Of a DNA stretch of 64,000 nt, positions 36,058 to 47,133 are shown in pieces. The DNA is from Undaria pinnatifida (taxonomy: Eukaryota; Sar; Phaeophyceae; Laminariales; Alariaceae): contig JABAKD010000009.1 in NCBI GenBank assembly GCA_012845835.1, positions 5,333,324-5,397,323 on the forward strand, in the 5' to 3' direction. Numbering within the stretch: position 1 is the stretch's first letter; every line of letters starts with the position of its first letter. The notes beneath the pieces were generated by a model. That model was not told the origin of the DNA and made no database searches. It worked only from the letters and a program-made list of their open reading frames with translations. The position numbers and the translations under genes were made by a program.

Positions 36058-36798
36058 ATGAGGGTAGCATGTGAGGATACGCATCCTACTATTTGGGTAC
36101 GGGGTTGGGAACCTTGTGTAAAACGCCATGTGTCCCTTGCTGTTCGCAACACTGACCCGCAGGCCTCTAAAATGAAAGGCATGATTGCTGACTCCTTTGC
36201 CCAAGGCGGCCGTATGCTGGATGCCCAGCAACCGGGTCCCGTGGTGTTGGAGCACGTCATCCGCGCGTTATGCCGAGGGTTGAGCAATGTTACCCCAGCT
36301 CACATCATGCAGGCTCTGCAAAATCTTACCGTGGAGGTGGGAACCCCGTTTTCTGATTTCTGGGGTCAGATGCGTTTGTTAGTTTCACATGTGAGATGCG
36401 TCGGACAGGTAGCTCCTGATGAGGGGGCTATTCAGATAGCGGTCAAGACATGTATTGGCGATCAGTACGCCAGTCTGGGTGCTCAAATATTTTCCAACAG
36501 GAATCTGAGAGCCCTACCTTTGGACAGCGTTGACAAGTTGATGCGTGTCTTAGAGGACTTGTCTCTCAGCAATACGAGGGCCTCCGTTTCCTCTCGGGGT
36601 TTAGGGGTTCTACAATCTTATTCACATCACTATACGGGATACCGAAGTAGACAGCACGCCGGGGTGATGTCGGTAGCGTCGGACGATTTTTATGTGGACC
36701 ACGACGATTTTGGCCATGTATTTTCAGTAGGGAAAGATCGCCACAGTTCGGGTAAACCCAACAATACGTTTGACTTCCCGTTCTACGTTTCTTTTTGA
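36058..36798 (+). pseudogene. Gypsy gag capsid-like frame (right arm)
   Basis: 246 codons, predominantly helical, with 'VGTPFSDFWGQMRLLV' and 'LPLDSVDKLMRVLEDL' resembling the helices of retrotransposon gag capsid domains. The next frame overlaps by 29 bases, with a run of T at the switch. Confidence 0.7.
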
Positions 36799-37030
36799 TT
36801 CTAAGGAACAGCGAGAAGCTGCTCGAAAATCGTTTGGACCCCGCTGCATGAATTGCGCCGCTGAACATCATTTTGAGAGAGATTGCCCTTCTAATTTTTT
36901 GAATCGTTCGGGTCTTATACATCCCTCAATTGGGGAGGGATCACCCCAGGAAGTAGAAGTACGTTGGCGCCGCTGGCAACAAAAGTTGTGCCAGTGGGCC
37001 CAAAAACTTAGAAACCGCCGCAACCCCTGA
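36770..37030 (+). pseudogene. Gypsy nucleocapsid zinc knuckle (right arm)
   Basis: 86 codons with one CX2CX4HX4C motif (CMNCAAEHHFERDC), the nucleic-acid-binding knuckle of gag. Confidence 0.88.
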
Positions 37031-37776
37031 TGGTGCGACGGCAAGTTGGCCCCCTTGCCGCCAGCATCGCGGTCGTTTTGTTTTTCCCCCCTAGTTTAGC
37101 AGGTTGGAAAATTTGAAAAATACGATAACCGAGGGGGTAGTCCCGAGGCGTCCCAGATTCTGGGGCAAGATACGGTCGATACTGCATTATACGCTGCAGT
37201 TGAGTACCAAGAGGCAGGATGCGATCTGTCTAAGAACGGTAAGAGTAGTCGTAGAGTATCTTTTCGCCTTCCAGGTAGTGACGGAAGTAATTACCGCAGA
37301 ACTCCTTCGAGCGTAAATTTAACATCTCCTCTCTGCACAAATCCCATTGTTCGTAATCATGCGACGCGATTTGGCCGTCCGGAACGTAGTAACGATCGAA
37401 ATAGGCCCTTGGTTGTTGCACGATTTCGAAGCGGTAAGGATGTACCGAGTATGGCAGTGAGCAAGCAGACTACTGTAGGGGTTTGCGCACCCCCTTCGGC
37501 TGATCAACCGAAGTGGACACATGCCATGGAAATTTCGAGCGCACGAGCGGTGTCAGGAACAAGGTCAAGGAAACATCGGAGTATTTGGTGTTACCCCGGC
37601 AGAGGTACCCCCAGTTCCTCTCGTGTTTCACTGACACACGAAAAAGGAAAGTGTGTCGGTTTTTCGGCCAAGTTTGATCTAATGTCGCAAGTAGACAATG
37701 ATATACAGGATTTCGAAAGCGAGAAGCATATCTTTAGTCTAATCTTGGGTCGCAAGTAGACCACGATATACAGAAC
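37031..37776 (+). pseudogene. Gypsy gag-pol spacer (right arm)
   Basis: Several short frames with stops and no domain. A 116-codon frame (37409-37759) is intact here and broken in the left arm. Confidence 0.6.
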
Positions 37777-38355
37777 GTGAACAGGTTGGGTAGCTTTGAT
37801 CTCGGGTCAAGTAGAGATCGTGTTTCACACACTCAACAGAGGTTGAGTAGAGTAGATGAAAGTCTGGATGAGTTCACGCTAGTCCCACCAGGGGACAGTA
37901 CCACTGTTAATGCATCTAACGGGAGCTCGGCTTTTTTATATGCTGACGCGGATTCGGCACCGAAAGATAGTACTACCAGAAATAGTACTAGTAGCGGAAT
38001 ATTTTCTGATCCTGACAGACTCCATGTCAGTATCTACGCTCTTGACTCTTCCGCGAGGGAAGATACTTCTGATATCTCTGTCTCTGTGTTCCCTCCTAAA
38101 CGTGTACGTTTGTGCCACGGGGAGCGCGCTGACCATTTATCGGAATTTACGCGAGCGGTCGGTGGAGATATCATGTTCGATAGACAGCGCCATACGACAG
38201 GAGCGCAGCCGTTCGCGGGAACCAAAGCGCTGAGAATGCATGCCTGCACAGCTCTGTTAGATACGGGAAGCCCGGCATATTTTATTCAAGAAAAGGTGTG
38301 GTCGCGTATGTTAGCTTGTGGTGCTGCATCTCTGGATGGTTTGACAAAAGTCTAA
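37777..38355 (+). pseudogene. Gypsy aspartic protease (right copy)
   Basis: 192 codons. The retropepsin catalytic motif is LLDTGSPAYF near 38255. It is followed by a TAA at 38353-38355 and a frame interruption before the next part. Such proteases cleave the Gag-Pol polyprotein. Confidence 0.85.
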
Positions 38356-38928
38356 CCGAAAACCTGGGGTGGCTTCCATGGTATACCTCTAGTTACCTCT
38401 AAACGCGTCCGACTCAACGTACAGCTAGGTAATTGTGAGACAAAATTTCGTGGAGTAGTGCGGTCACCTACTGTCTGTCTAGTTGTCCATACTTACATAG
38501 TACCAGACAAAGCCATGTCTACTTCGGTTTTGTTAGGACGAGATAGCTGGTCATTTTTTCCTACCAGAACATACCGAGATTTAAATTCTACCGAAACACT
38601 AGTCACTTTTGTTGGGAAAGATGGCGGATCAGTAGCAGAGGCTCACCGCTTTATTAATAGTTGGATGAACAATGCAGTTGGCATGATTGAAGAAAAGAGC
38701 GGCAGCCGAGTGTTTGTACGCGTTGCTGGTAGTAAGTACTGGTTACCTAACGCTATGTCTTGGGTGAGAGTTGCTCTTACAAAAACAGATGGTACAACAG
38801 CCCCCGCAGGCTCTTACTATATTCGTTTTGGTGAGGGGTGGTTCCCACAAGAGGCTATCGTTGAGGCAGGTGTGTCAGAAATCCCATTGAAAAAGTTGAA
38901 TGAGGAAAGTTTTATGGTACACATATGA
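38356..38928 (+). pseudogene. Gypsy protease C-terminal and linker segment
   Basis: Includes 'VLLGRDSW', the hydrophobic-Gly segment that ends retropepsins, then a linker not seen in other families I know. It contains the intact hAT target site CAGACAGT (reverse complement at 38469-38476). Confidence 0.75.
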
Positions 38929-39152
38929 AGAAAGTAGGAGTAGGCGGTTCAAAACTAGTACAGCAGTGTCCATTGGGAAACGCTGAATTTTTACCGACCA
39001 AAGTTGAGCAAGTAGGCGCTGTCGTAGGAGGCGCTGATAATAGCTCTGTACTACCTAACGATGAACCACCACAGACTACTTGTATACTAACCGGTTAAAA
39101 TCCCTCACAGAGAGCAGCTTTTATACGGTTGTGGAATAAGGTACCCGCGTAA

Positions 39153-40349
39153 TTGCGTGAAATCCACTTTAATTTCGAAGAGAGTAGACTATGGACAGAA
39201 AAGGACATCGACGATCTTGGAAATTTACCATGTACACTATGCAAATACGCGCATCGTTTCTCGAAGCATAGCACTGATTTAGGACATGTTACTGTTGATC
39301 CGTTTCGCGTTACATTTATATTGAAGAAAGATGCACAACCGGCGAAGCAGCGACCTTACCGTCACTCACCAGTGTTAGCAGCGAAGGTACAAACAGAAAT
39401 AGACAAATTACTTTTGGCAGGAATTTTGCGCCGATCGTATTCGAATCGGTGTTCGCCCTTGGTTGTAATTGCTAAAGCTGATGGTCGTATCAGGCTAACG
39501 TGTAACTATAAAAGGCTAAAGGAACAGTCTACTATACCGGTCATGCCCCTACCAACAGTGGACGACTTATTATCAGACCTTGGCGGAGCAAAAGTTTTCA
39601 GTAGCATGGATCTGTTTAGTGGTTTTTTCCAGTGTTTCATTCACGAAGATTCTGTCCCTTTGACAGCTGTGTGCACTCAACAAGGCATTTATGAATGGAT
39701 GGTAATGCCGATGGGTTTAGCTTCCAGTCCAGGATGGTTTCAATCCATCATGTTACGGGTCTGCGAAGGCCTACAACGCGTTCGGCTATTTATTGATGAT
39801 ATTGTCTGTTTTTCAGCTAGTGGCACAGAACATGTGCAGGATCTGGACAAGTTTTTTCAACGATTAACGAAATTTGACCTCAAATTAGCGCCAAAGAAAG
39901 CACATCCAGGCGTGAAAGTTATCAAATTTTTAGGTCATCGCGTCACAGCGAAAGGAATGGAACCAGATCCGGGAAAAGTAGAAGCTATGACTAAGTTGCC
40001 CATGCCAACGAACGTCAGCCAGTTGCGATCATTACTAGGAGCACTTTCGTATTACAGGAATTTTTTACCACAAATGGTAACTTTAACACGACCCTTCAAC
40101 AACCTCTTGAAAATGAACGTTAAATTTGTGTTCAAGGGTAACGCAGATTTGTTATCGCGTCTACCATTGCCGGCCACGGAAGCTGATAATCACCCTGATG
40201 TTCGCTTGTCCGACCCTACAGATATCGATGTCTATCTGATCGGTGCGAGCGGCGTGCATTCTACGAAGCTAGCCGAGCCAACGGGTTCCAGCTTGGATGG
40301 GCTGAAAGAGCTGGACCCCGACTTGATTTTCACGGTGAGGGAGAGATAA
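39153..40349 (+). pseudogene. Gypsy reverse transcriptase, RNase H deleted
   Basis: 398 codons. RT motifs in order: 'SPLVVIAKADGRIRL', 'MDLFSGFFQ' (first catalytic Asp), 'MPMGLASSPGWFQ', FIDDIV (catalytic Asp pair) and 'KFLGHRVTAKGM', then 'LRSLLGALSYYRNFLP'. After 'FNNLLKMNVKFVF' the frame jumps directly to 'GNADLLSRLPL', the end of the usual RNase H/connection region. So an internal in-frame deletion removed the RNase H domain. It synthesised element cDNA when active; this copy cannot complete the cycle alone. Confidence 0.93.
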
Positions 40350-40533
40350 TTGAGGACAGCTCCTCTTACCACCAACGAAAAATCTATTAAGAGCATGGCA
40401 AGTCATACAGAACGAAAGCGCGAGCAGACAGTCGGTAGTAGATCAGTCAAGTGGTAGTTTTGCAGTGCCGTACGATACCCCCCTGGTACAACCGTCGCAA
40501 GTAGTCAGTGGTTAGTGGGAACCAGGGGAAGTA

Positions 40534-41487
40534 TTGCATGCGTGTCCTTTAACTCAGAAGGGAAGACTCCTTTTAGGCATGAAAGAGTTGCAACGAGTAG
40601 GCGTGATTGATCCCATTGAAGAAGGTAGTAGTGCTGGAGTCGCGGATAACTCTGGTAGTGGAAAAAATATGGGAGAGCTCCCACAAGAAGAATTGGATAG
40701 CTCAGAAGCAAGAGAATTCGGTGAAAAATTATGCGAGAAAACTGCAAAAGATTGGGCTATTGCACAACGAAAAGACGAGACTTCTAGCATTGTTATCGAA
40801 ATTTTACGTGCTGAAATATCGGTTGCAGATATATCGGATGAAGACATTCCAGATACTACAGTAGATAAGTTGGAGGTAAGAATATTAGTAGAACAAGGAA
40901 AAATATTGGAACTTCCTGACTCCCAGAAACTCCTAGTAAAACGCCTTTCCGTAGAACCTGCACCTCGTGTTGGCAGGAATCCAGGACAGTATGAGCGATT
41001 ATTAGGAGAGGGGCCAGTTAGAACTTATGTCCCTTTGTTATTAAGACCATGGGTTATGGACTGTGCCCACAAGGAGGCAGTTCATTTGGGAGAAAAATTG
41101 ACACTTAGCATGTTTCAGAGATACTATTGGTGGATTGGTATGGCGGATAGTGTAAAGTGGTGGATACGTAAATGCTATACCTGTCAGGCCAGAAAAGCTA
41201 TGCGCAAGACAGTGAGATGGCCGCTAGTTTCTTTACCTCTTCCCAGCCGTCCCGGACATATGGTTGCTTTCGACTTATTAGGACCCTCACCTAAAACGGA
41301 GCGTGGTAACACTTACGTTTTATTGTTGGTTGATTTATTTAACAGACATACAGAAGGATATGCTATTACTAAAGGAGAGAAAACAGCAAGAGGGTGTGCG
41401 GCTAAGATTGTAGATGATTATATACCAAGATGGGGATGTCCTCATACCTTTTGTCAGACCGAAGTACGGAATTTATATCGCAAGTAA
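40534..41487 (+). pseudogene. Gypsy integrase, zinc-binding and first half of core
   Basis: Contains an HHCC module (CAHKEAVH ... CYTCQARK) and the start of the DDE core (VAFDLLGP, first Asp; 'YVLLLVDLFNRHTEGYAI'). A frameshift near 41440 moves the rest into another frame. Confidence 0.9.
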
Positions 41488-41765
41488 GTACGGCAGTTTT
41501 TGAAACTTTAGGGGCTGTAAAGAAATTTACTAGTTCGTATCACCCCCAGATTAATGGCATGGTTGAAAGGTTAAATCATACCCTGTGTCAGATGTTGTCA
41601 TATTTGATTGCTGATGACCAGAAAAAGTTCACCACAGCTCGCAAATGCGGGCGAGTCTTGAACGCAGCGGGCCAGATCTGCTTTGCATTGACCAATCATA
41701 GAGCTTTATTTGCTTTGCATCGTAGTGCACCCATTGTATCGAAACTCCATTTTGCTTTGCATTGA
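41430..41765 (+). pseudogene. Gypsy integrase, second half of core (truncated)
   Basis: Supplies LSDRSTEF (second catalytic Asp) and 'HPQINGMVERLNHTL' (catalytic Glu). Homology stops around 41640. From there to about 41815 the sequence is local direct repeats of 'CTTTGCATTGACCAATCA'. No C-terminal domain and no 3' LTR are found. Confidence 0.88.
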
Positions 41766-44700
41766 CCAATCAAAAGGCTCTATTCTGCTTTGCATTTGCT
41801 TTGCATCGCGCCGCAATTCAAACTGCTCTGCACGCTCCCCACTCGAACACTACCCACATTTTAGAAGCTCGAATGCCTCTCTACGCACATTCCTGGAATG
41901 TCATGAGCTGGGGATCACCGTGCACATACCGATAGAGCCTAATAAGCCAACGTCTTCGGTGAGGATGGCCCCCTGCGTCGGCAACCACCACCGCCAAAAA
42001 AGCGATACAGATCGGGTCTAGTTGGAGCGACACAGGAGCCTTGACCTGACCGGGCGAGTCTGGTTTCCGAGCCGTACGCGCAGCAGCAAGGCCAGCAACA
42101 TGCAACAATATCGTGAGTAGAAGGGTGACGCTTTCGCTGGTACTTTCATGCGCTTGACTGGTTGTGTATCGTTGTCTCGTAGGCTTCGTTTGACTAGATT
42201 CTGGTCAGGTTTGTAGGCGGTGTCCTCGTACGATCCATTGCACGAATACATAGCGCACGGATGCAACCAGTGCACGAAACAGCAGCTACCAACTAACTGC
42301 TGTGTTGCAACAACAATAGGCCGCGGACAGCGGCTGTAACAGTACTAGGTACACCGCAGAGGGTAACAGACTGCTGGGGTTGCTACTGTGCAGTGATAGA
42401 GGTAATGCACATTGCTTTGAGCGGCTGCTGCGGCGGTCGCGGCTGCTGTCTGCGGCATCCTATTGCACGCGTTGAGCACAGTCATCGCGTAGTCACGTGT
42501 GGAGGGCATTGGCGGAAAAAGGTTCACCATCAACAGCAACGCGTGACAGCGGCAGCAGCGGCAACTGGGTTGCTACTGTATAGACTAGAGTGATAGAAGC
42601 TGTGTCAATTACTTTTTAGACCTCATCTGCTGCTGCTGCTGCTACTGCTACTGCTGCTGCTGCCCGCGGCTCCCCAACGCACGTACCGTATTGCCGGACA
42701 ACATGCACACCGCGCACGTAGTCAATATACTGTTTTACCAGGTGTGGAATAGCAGCGACAGTGATAGGCATGGCAACAGCAACTGTCACATGAAGCAGCA
42801 GTAGCCGCAGCAAAAGCTGGGGTGTATGCTGTACAGTATCGGTAGAAGCTGTGTCGGTTCCGCTAGCTGTTGAGGATGCTGTTGCTGTTGTTTACGGTGT
42901 CCTGCTGTTCGTATCGCCGAGCAACTGTCGCCGTATAGTTATGTACACTTACACAGATTGCTCAAGTACACAGGTTGTTAAGTGCACAGGTACTGTACTC
43001 TGGTAGGTAGGAACCTCAAGTCACCCGAGATAGGAGTCAGCAGCATCTGTACAGCACCGTTTCTCTCTTCGCTCTTGCTTCTTTAAAAATAGGTGCTCAT
43101 AGATTGATGGGATCCTCAACGACGAAGCATCCATCGGGAGCACAAAACACGGCCTTTGGCAGGAGTGAGAAACGCGGACAAGGGGAAATGATTCCGCCAC
43201 GTTAAGGTGAGATTGACTGGTTGTCGAGTAGATGGCACGGAGGGACGATTCGTTCATGTCTCGTTCAGGCTTGAGCAACGTGCACCGCAACGCGTGTGAT
43301 GCACGTCACGTTCGACCGTGGACGTTCATCGCTTGAACTTGTTTCCATCCCATACCTCACATCCTTTCACGTTCTTCCCCTCCTCAGATGTACAGTATTG
43401 GCGTAATGGCGTCCAGACTGTTTCTGCCTGCTGACGTGTGACCTGGTGATGCTGTTCCCCACCACTCTTTTGTGACGTTGCGCGGTGGGCGTGAAGGCCA
43501 CCACGCGCACCAATTATGCGCCTGTTCGTGGAGTGAGGCTCAGAGCCGTGACGGACGACATCGGCGCGAAACCATGCATAGCATTCCCGGGGAGGGCGAT
43601 GCGGTGAGTGTCAGTTGTAAATGTTCATGCGCTCTGCCCATGTAACAAACTTCTACGTTCAGTTTTCAATTTTGGTGCTTGAATCCAAAACCGCCCCGTC
43701 AGTGTGAAATATGTATTGATGAGCATACCGCCGTTGACCCTCTTGATGTTTTCTACTTTGTTTGTGGTTGAATCCGTCCGGCCGCCACTGTTTGGGTATG
43801 ACAAGGCAGCGAGTCAAGCAGAAGACGCCCGTTGGGCCGGACGAAAACGATACTTCGCGCAGTCGTTCTGTCCTAGCAAGCACAGTGATACGTTAGGTTG
43901 TGCTGGTAAGTTTCAAACCCTCCAGCGTGTCATATATCGTGTCGGGGTTGAGTACCAATTTACTTAAAAAACAGTTGTAGAATCACAGGTGACAAAGATA
44001 AAGATTGCGCTTGGAGTGCGAACCATGTGAGCGAGTACAATGAGGTCGCGTCTCAGGCGCCTTTTTTTTTTCTTGTTTCGCGCGTGTACCTGGGATTGCG
44101 AACGATTGCTTGCCTCGTATGCCATGACCGGTTGGCGGAAATATCACCTTGCTGCTTATCGCCCGTCCCCAAAATTTGTCTTCCTATCATCCCAATTCCC
44201 AGCGCCCCAGACGGCGAGTCTCAGTTGGAGCTCCCGACAAAATTAAGCCGGGTGCGGAAGACCTTGGCCTATTGGATCCGGTATTTTATCTCATCAAGGT
44301 GAGTTTAGACGTACTTGCGCCGGGGGGGGTGGGGGCTGCATAGCAATGGATATACAACACAAACAAATATCATGGACAGGGCGGCTCGATTGCTTCGTAG
44401 ATCATTGGGGCTATACCGTTGTACGGCGCCACACAAAGTTTGACCGCATTGACTATAATTGGCTCACTGTCACGGCCGCAATAAAAACGCGACTTCGGTA
44501 TGGTTGGGATCTTTGGAGATCGTCAATTAATAACTCAGCTCACCTGCGCAGTCAGCATCGTCGAAAGCTATTGTTTGCGTGCCATCGCGTATGATGTCTT
44601 CGTATTTAGCGAAATAGTACAGTAGGCATATGCCGGAGGGGGGCGTGCTAAGCACAACGGAGAGTTGCAATGTACCAAGTAGGCAGCACTATTTATGGGT

Positions 44701-45605
44701 CGCTTTCGCTCGTAATTCAATTACAGTCACTCGCTCTGCGTCCAAACCAGCCGCGGTGAACTCTAGTTCTGGCCACCTCTCTCAAGGATCGTTGTCGACG
44801 CTAAAATCCCCAGTAATTCCAACGACGGCACAAGGGCACGGACTCGGAGTTGCTAGCGTTTGCTAGGGGTTTACGCTCAATGCTGATAGACAATTTTCTG
44901 GAGATACAGCCTGGTTGTAGTCGACCCCACTTTTCAATGGTGAGATTGAAGAAGATACCACATGCCGTGGATTTTTTCCGGGCTAGTGGCCTCGCGGATT
45001 GTTAGCGAGATCAGTGTGGGGTTGGCATTTTTTTCGCTACATCTGGAGGGTGCGGTGGCAGAAACGACCACGTTGACGCAACAGATGGCACCGGTAGGCC
45101 GCGCCGCTGAACAAAAAGAACCATGGACGGTTGATCACCAGCTGCTCTGTAGGGAGCTGCATTCGTGCATCGTTTTTTGGACTCAATGTATACTGCCTGC
45201 CTTTATTCCGTTGCCACTTCGAATTGCGGCGTTATGATAGCGTTGAGTTTTCAGTGACAGATAACCCCTCGTCTCGCCATCCCCTGTGTCCTCCTTGCTG
45301 TTTGATCTGTTCGCGCCGTTAGCAGGATGTCTGCCAGGACACTATCGTCAAGCCTTTCGCCACCTTAGTATCTCGAAAGGGAGAACCCCGCAGGTATTGG
45401 ACTGCACTGCCTTTGCGGCGAGCCGGAATGAAGCTGTAGCAGTTCCAGAACGAGGTGCTGGCCGACCGACTAGAGGTGGAAGGCTGTGAGTGCGACTTTT
45501 TTGCAGAAATTCAAGAAAGACGTTGAAGCGAAGCGGGCAATATAGCAACAACACCAGCAAGAACACCACTCTTCCGAGGGTCCCTGCGTCGCAAACAGCT
45601 CAAGC
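41766..45605. other. Intergenic region with no assignable gene
   Basis: Short unconnected frames. One plus-strand stretch ending at 44299 ('AEDLGLLDPVFYLIK' followed by a GTGAGT donor) and the open frame at 44962-45237 have a coding look, but I cannot join them or name a family. The right end should contain the copia gag, yet only weak remnants are visible after about 45400. Confidence 0.35.
42627..42661. repeat. CTG/CTA triplet microsatellite
   Basis: Short CTG run interrupted by CTA. The surrounding 400 bases are generally rich in GCA/GCT triplets. Confidence 0.75.
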
Positions 45606-45941
45606 ATGACCAGAACCGTCTGGCTTTGCTTGTGCTGTCAACGGAGTAGAGGTGGAGGGGAATCGCCTTGGCAAGTAGGGGATGAGGCCTGGCTTTGCGA
45701 TAGTGGAGCGTCCACTCACATGACGCCTTCTGCAGATGGCATGATCAACTATAGAGAGTGCAATTTGAAACTGCGCATTGCTGACGGCTTAACCCGCACG
45801 ATCGAAGGATACGGCGAACTTTGCCTTTCGATCCGGAAACGGTCTTGTACGAGTAACGCTGACGAATGTTGCGCACGTGCGAGACCTCCGATATCATCTA
45901 TTTTCCCTACCCACTCTAGTGAAGCACGGCCACACTTTTGA
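45606..45941 (+). pseudogene. Copia protease
   Basis: The catalytic motif WLCDSGASTHMT is near 45692-45727, as in copia aspartic proteases. The frame fails before the integrase (switch around 45870). Confidence 0.85.
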
Positions 45942-47133
45942 AGGACGTCCCGCAGGGATTGTAGTCAAGCTCAAGTCTGAGCGTTCGATCGTGTTTCTGT
46001 TGACCGGGAACCTGTACAGCCTGTACGGTTACCGGGTCGACTGCAGCACTAGGGGAGATGCCTGTGCTGTACTCGCCCCGGGAAAGCTGCCGAAAAAGCC
46101 CGTTGTCAACATGAACGACTACCACTGCACGGCCGGATACTCCCACGAGGCACTGCTCCGCAAAACCGCGAAGCAGCAAGGGGTCGTCCTCGAGGGAAAG
46201 CTACTGGAGTGCAAAGGGTGCTCCATGGCGAAGGGTCTCCGTCGAGGTATCAAGCAGTCCACACACACTCGAGCAGATAAGAAGCTCGGGAGGGTTTTTG
46301 TGGATTTGAGTGGGCCTAAGGTGGTAAAGTCTAACGGGGGAAAGCGTTATGCTCTCATCGTGCGCGACAATTTTTCACGGTATACGTGGGTGTACTTTAT
46401 GCCCCACAAATCGGACGTCGCGGAAACGTTCAAGCAGTTCCTCTGGGACACTCGTGCAGATGGTGTCCCGTCACAGGTGGTGACCGTCTGATCCGATGGG
46501 GGCGGTGAATTTTGCGGGGGGAAGTTTGGCGACCTATGTAGATCGCGATGCATTAAGCAAGAATTCACCACGGCCGACAGTCCCCAATTCAATGGGGTAG
46601 CCGAGCGCGCGCTAGGTTTGATTGAGATGGCCGCAATAGCGGGTCGAATCCAAGCTCGTGAGCTTTTTCCTGGCGCGCAATTGCCGGCAACTGAATCGTT
46701 GTGAGTTGAAGCGTCGCACTGGGCGTGCGATGCTTTGAACCGCACGGCAACGTCCGCTAACCCCGCAAACCAGTCGCCGTACGAGATGTGGTACGGTAAA
46801 CCCCCCCCGGCAGTGCTTCTACCTTTCCTCAAGCCTGGCTACTGCAAGGTGAAGAGGAAAAACAAGTCTCAGCCGAAAGCACAGGAGTGTTTTTACCTGG
46901 GCTCTGCGCCTAACCACCCCCGAGACGCCGTACGAGTGCTGACTAAACACCGTACTCTGCATATCACGCGCCATGTCACCTGGCAACGCGTGTCGCCTTC
47001 ACCACCTGTACCTGCCCCGATGCATGACTCCCTGTCCCAGGAAGAGGGGGGTCCGAGGCCGACGACGAGAGCACGTCAGATGGAGGTGGGGGGGGGGGGG
47101 TGGACGAGCAGGACGAAAGTCTGTCTCTCCTGA
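45877..47133 (+). pseudogene. Copia integrase with two nonsense codons
   Basis: GAG-pre-integrase zinc module (H...H, CKGC) is followed by the core: FVDLSGP (Asp), SDGGGEF (Asp) and FNGVAERA (Glu). TGA codons interrupt it at 46489-46491, where CGA would fit the family, and near 46702, where TGG would fit. Both are explained by single transitions. The C-terminal part has 'SPYEMWYGKPP' and 'CFYLGSAPNHP'. The frame is lost at a G12 run (47089-47100). Confidence 0.9.

Larger units (their letters stand above)
27813..38117. repeat. Giant near-perfect inverted repeat (palindrome), arms about 5.1 kb
   Basis: Positions x and 65929-x are complementary from 32957/32972 outwards (65930-x beyond a one-base indel near 28374/37556). 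Every open frame in one arm recurs on the opposite strand in the other at the mirrored coordinates. The unpaired spacer is 14 bases (32958-32971). A few substitutions separate the arms (for example near 36111/29818, 36050/29879, 36453/29476), so they are not literal copies. Confidence 0.96.

Noticed and set aside
27813-38117. Explaining the palindrome entirely as an assembly or hairpin-read artefact
   Set aside because: The arms differ by substitutions and a one-base indel, the left copy continues into more diverged sequence, and it carries its own hAT insertion with a target duplication. An artefact remains possible only for the junction itself, so it is kept as an alternative to test.
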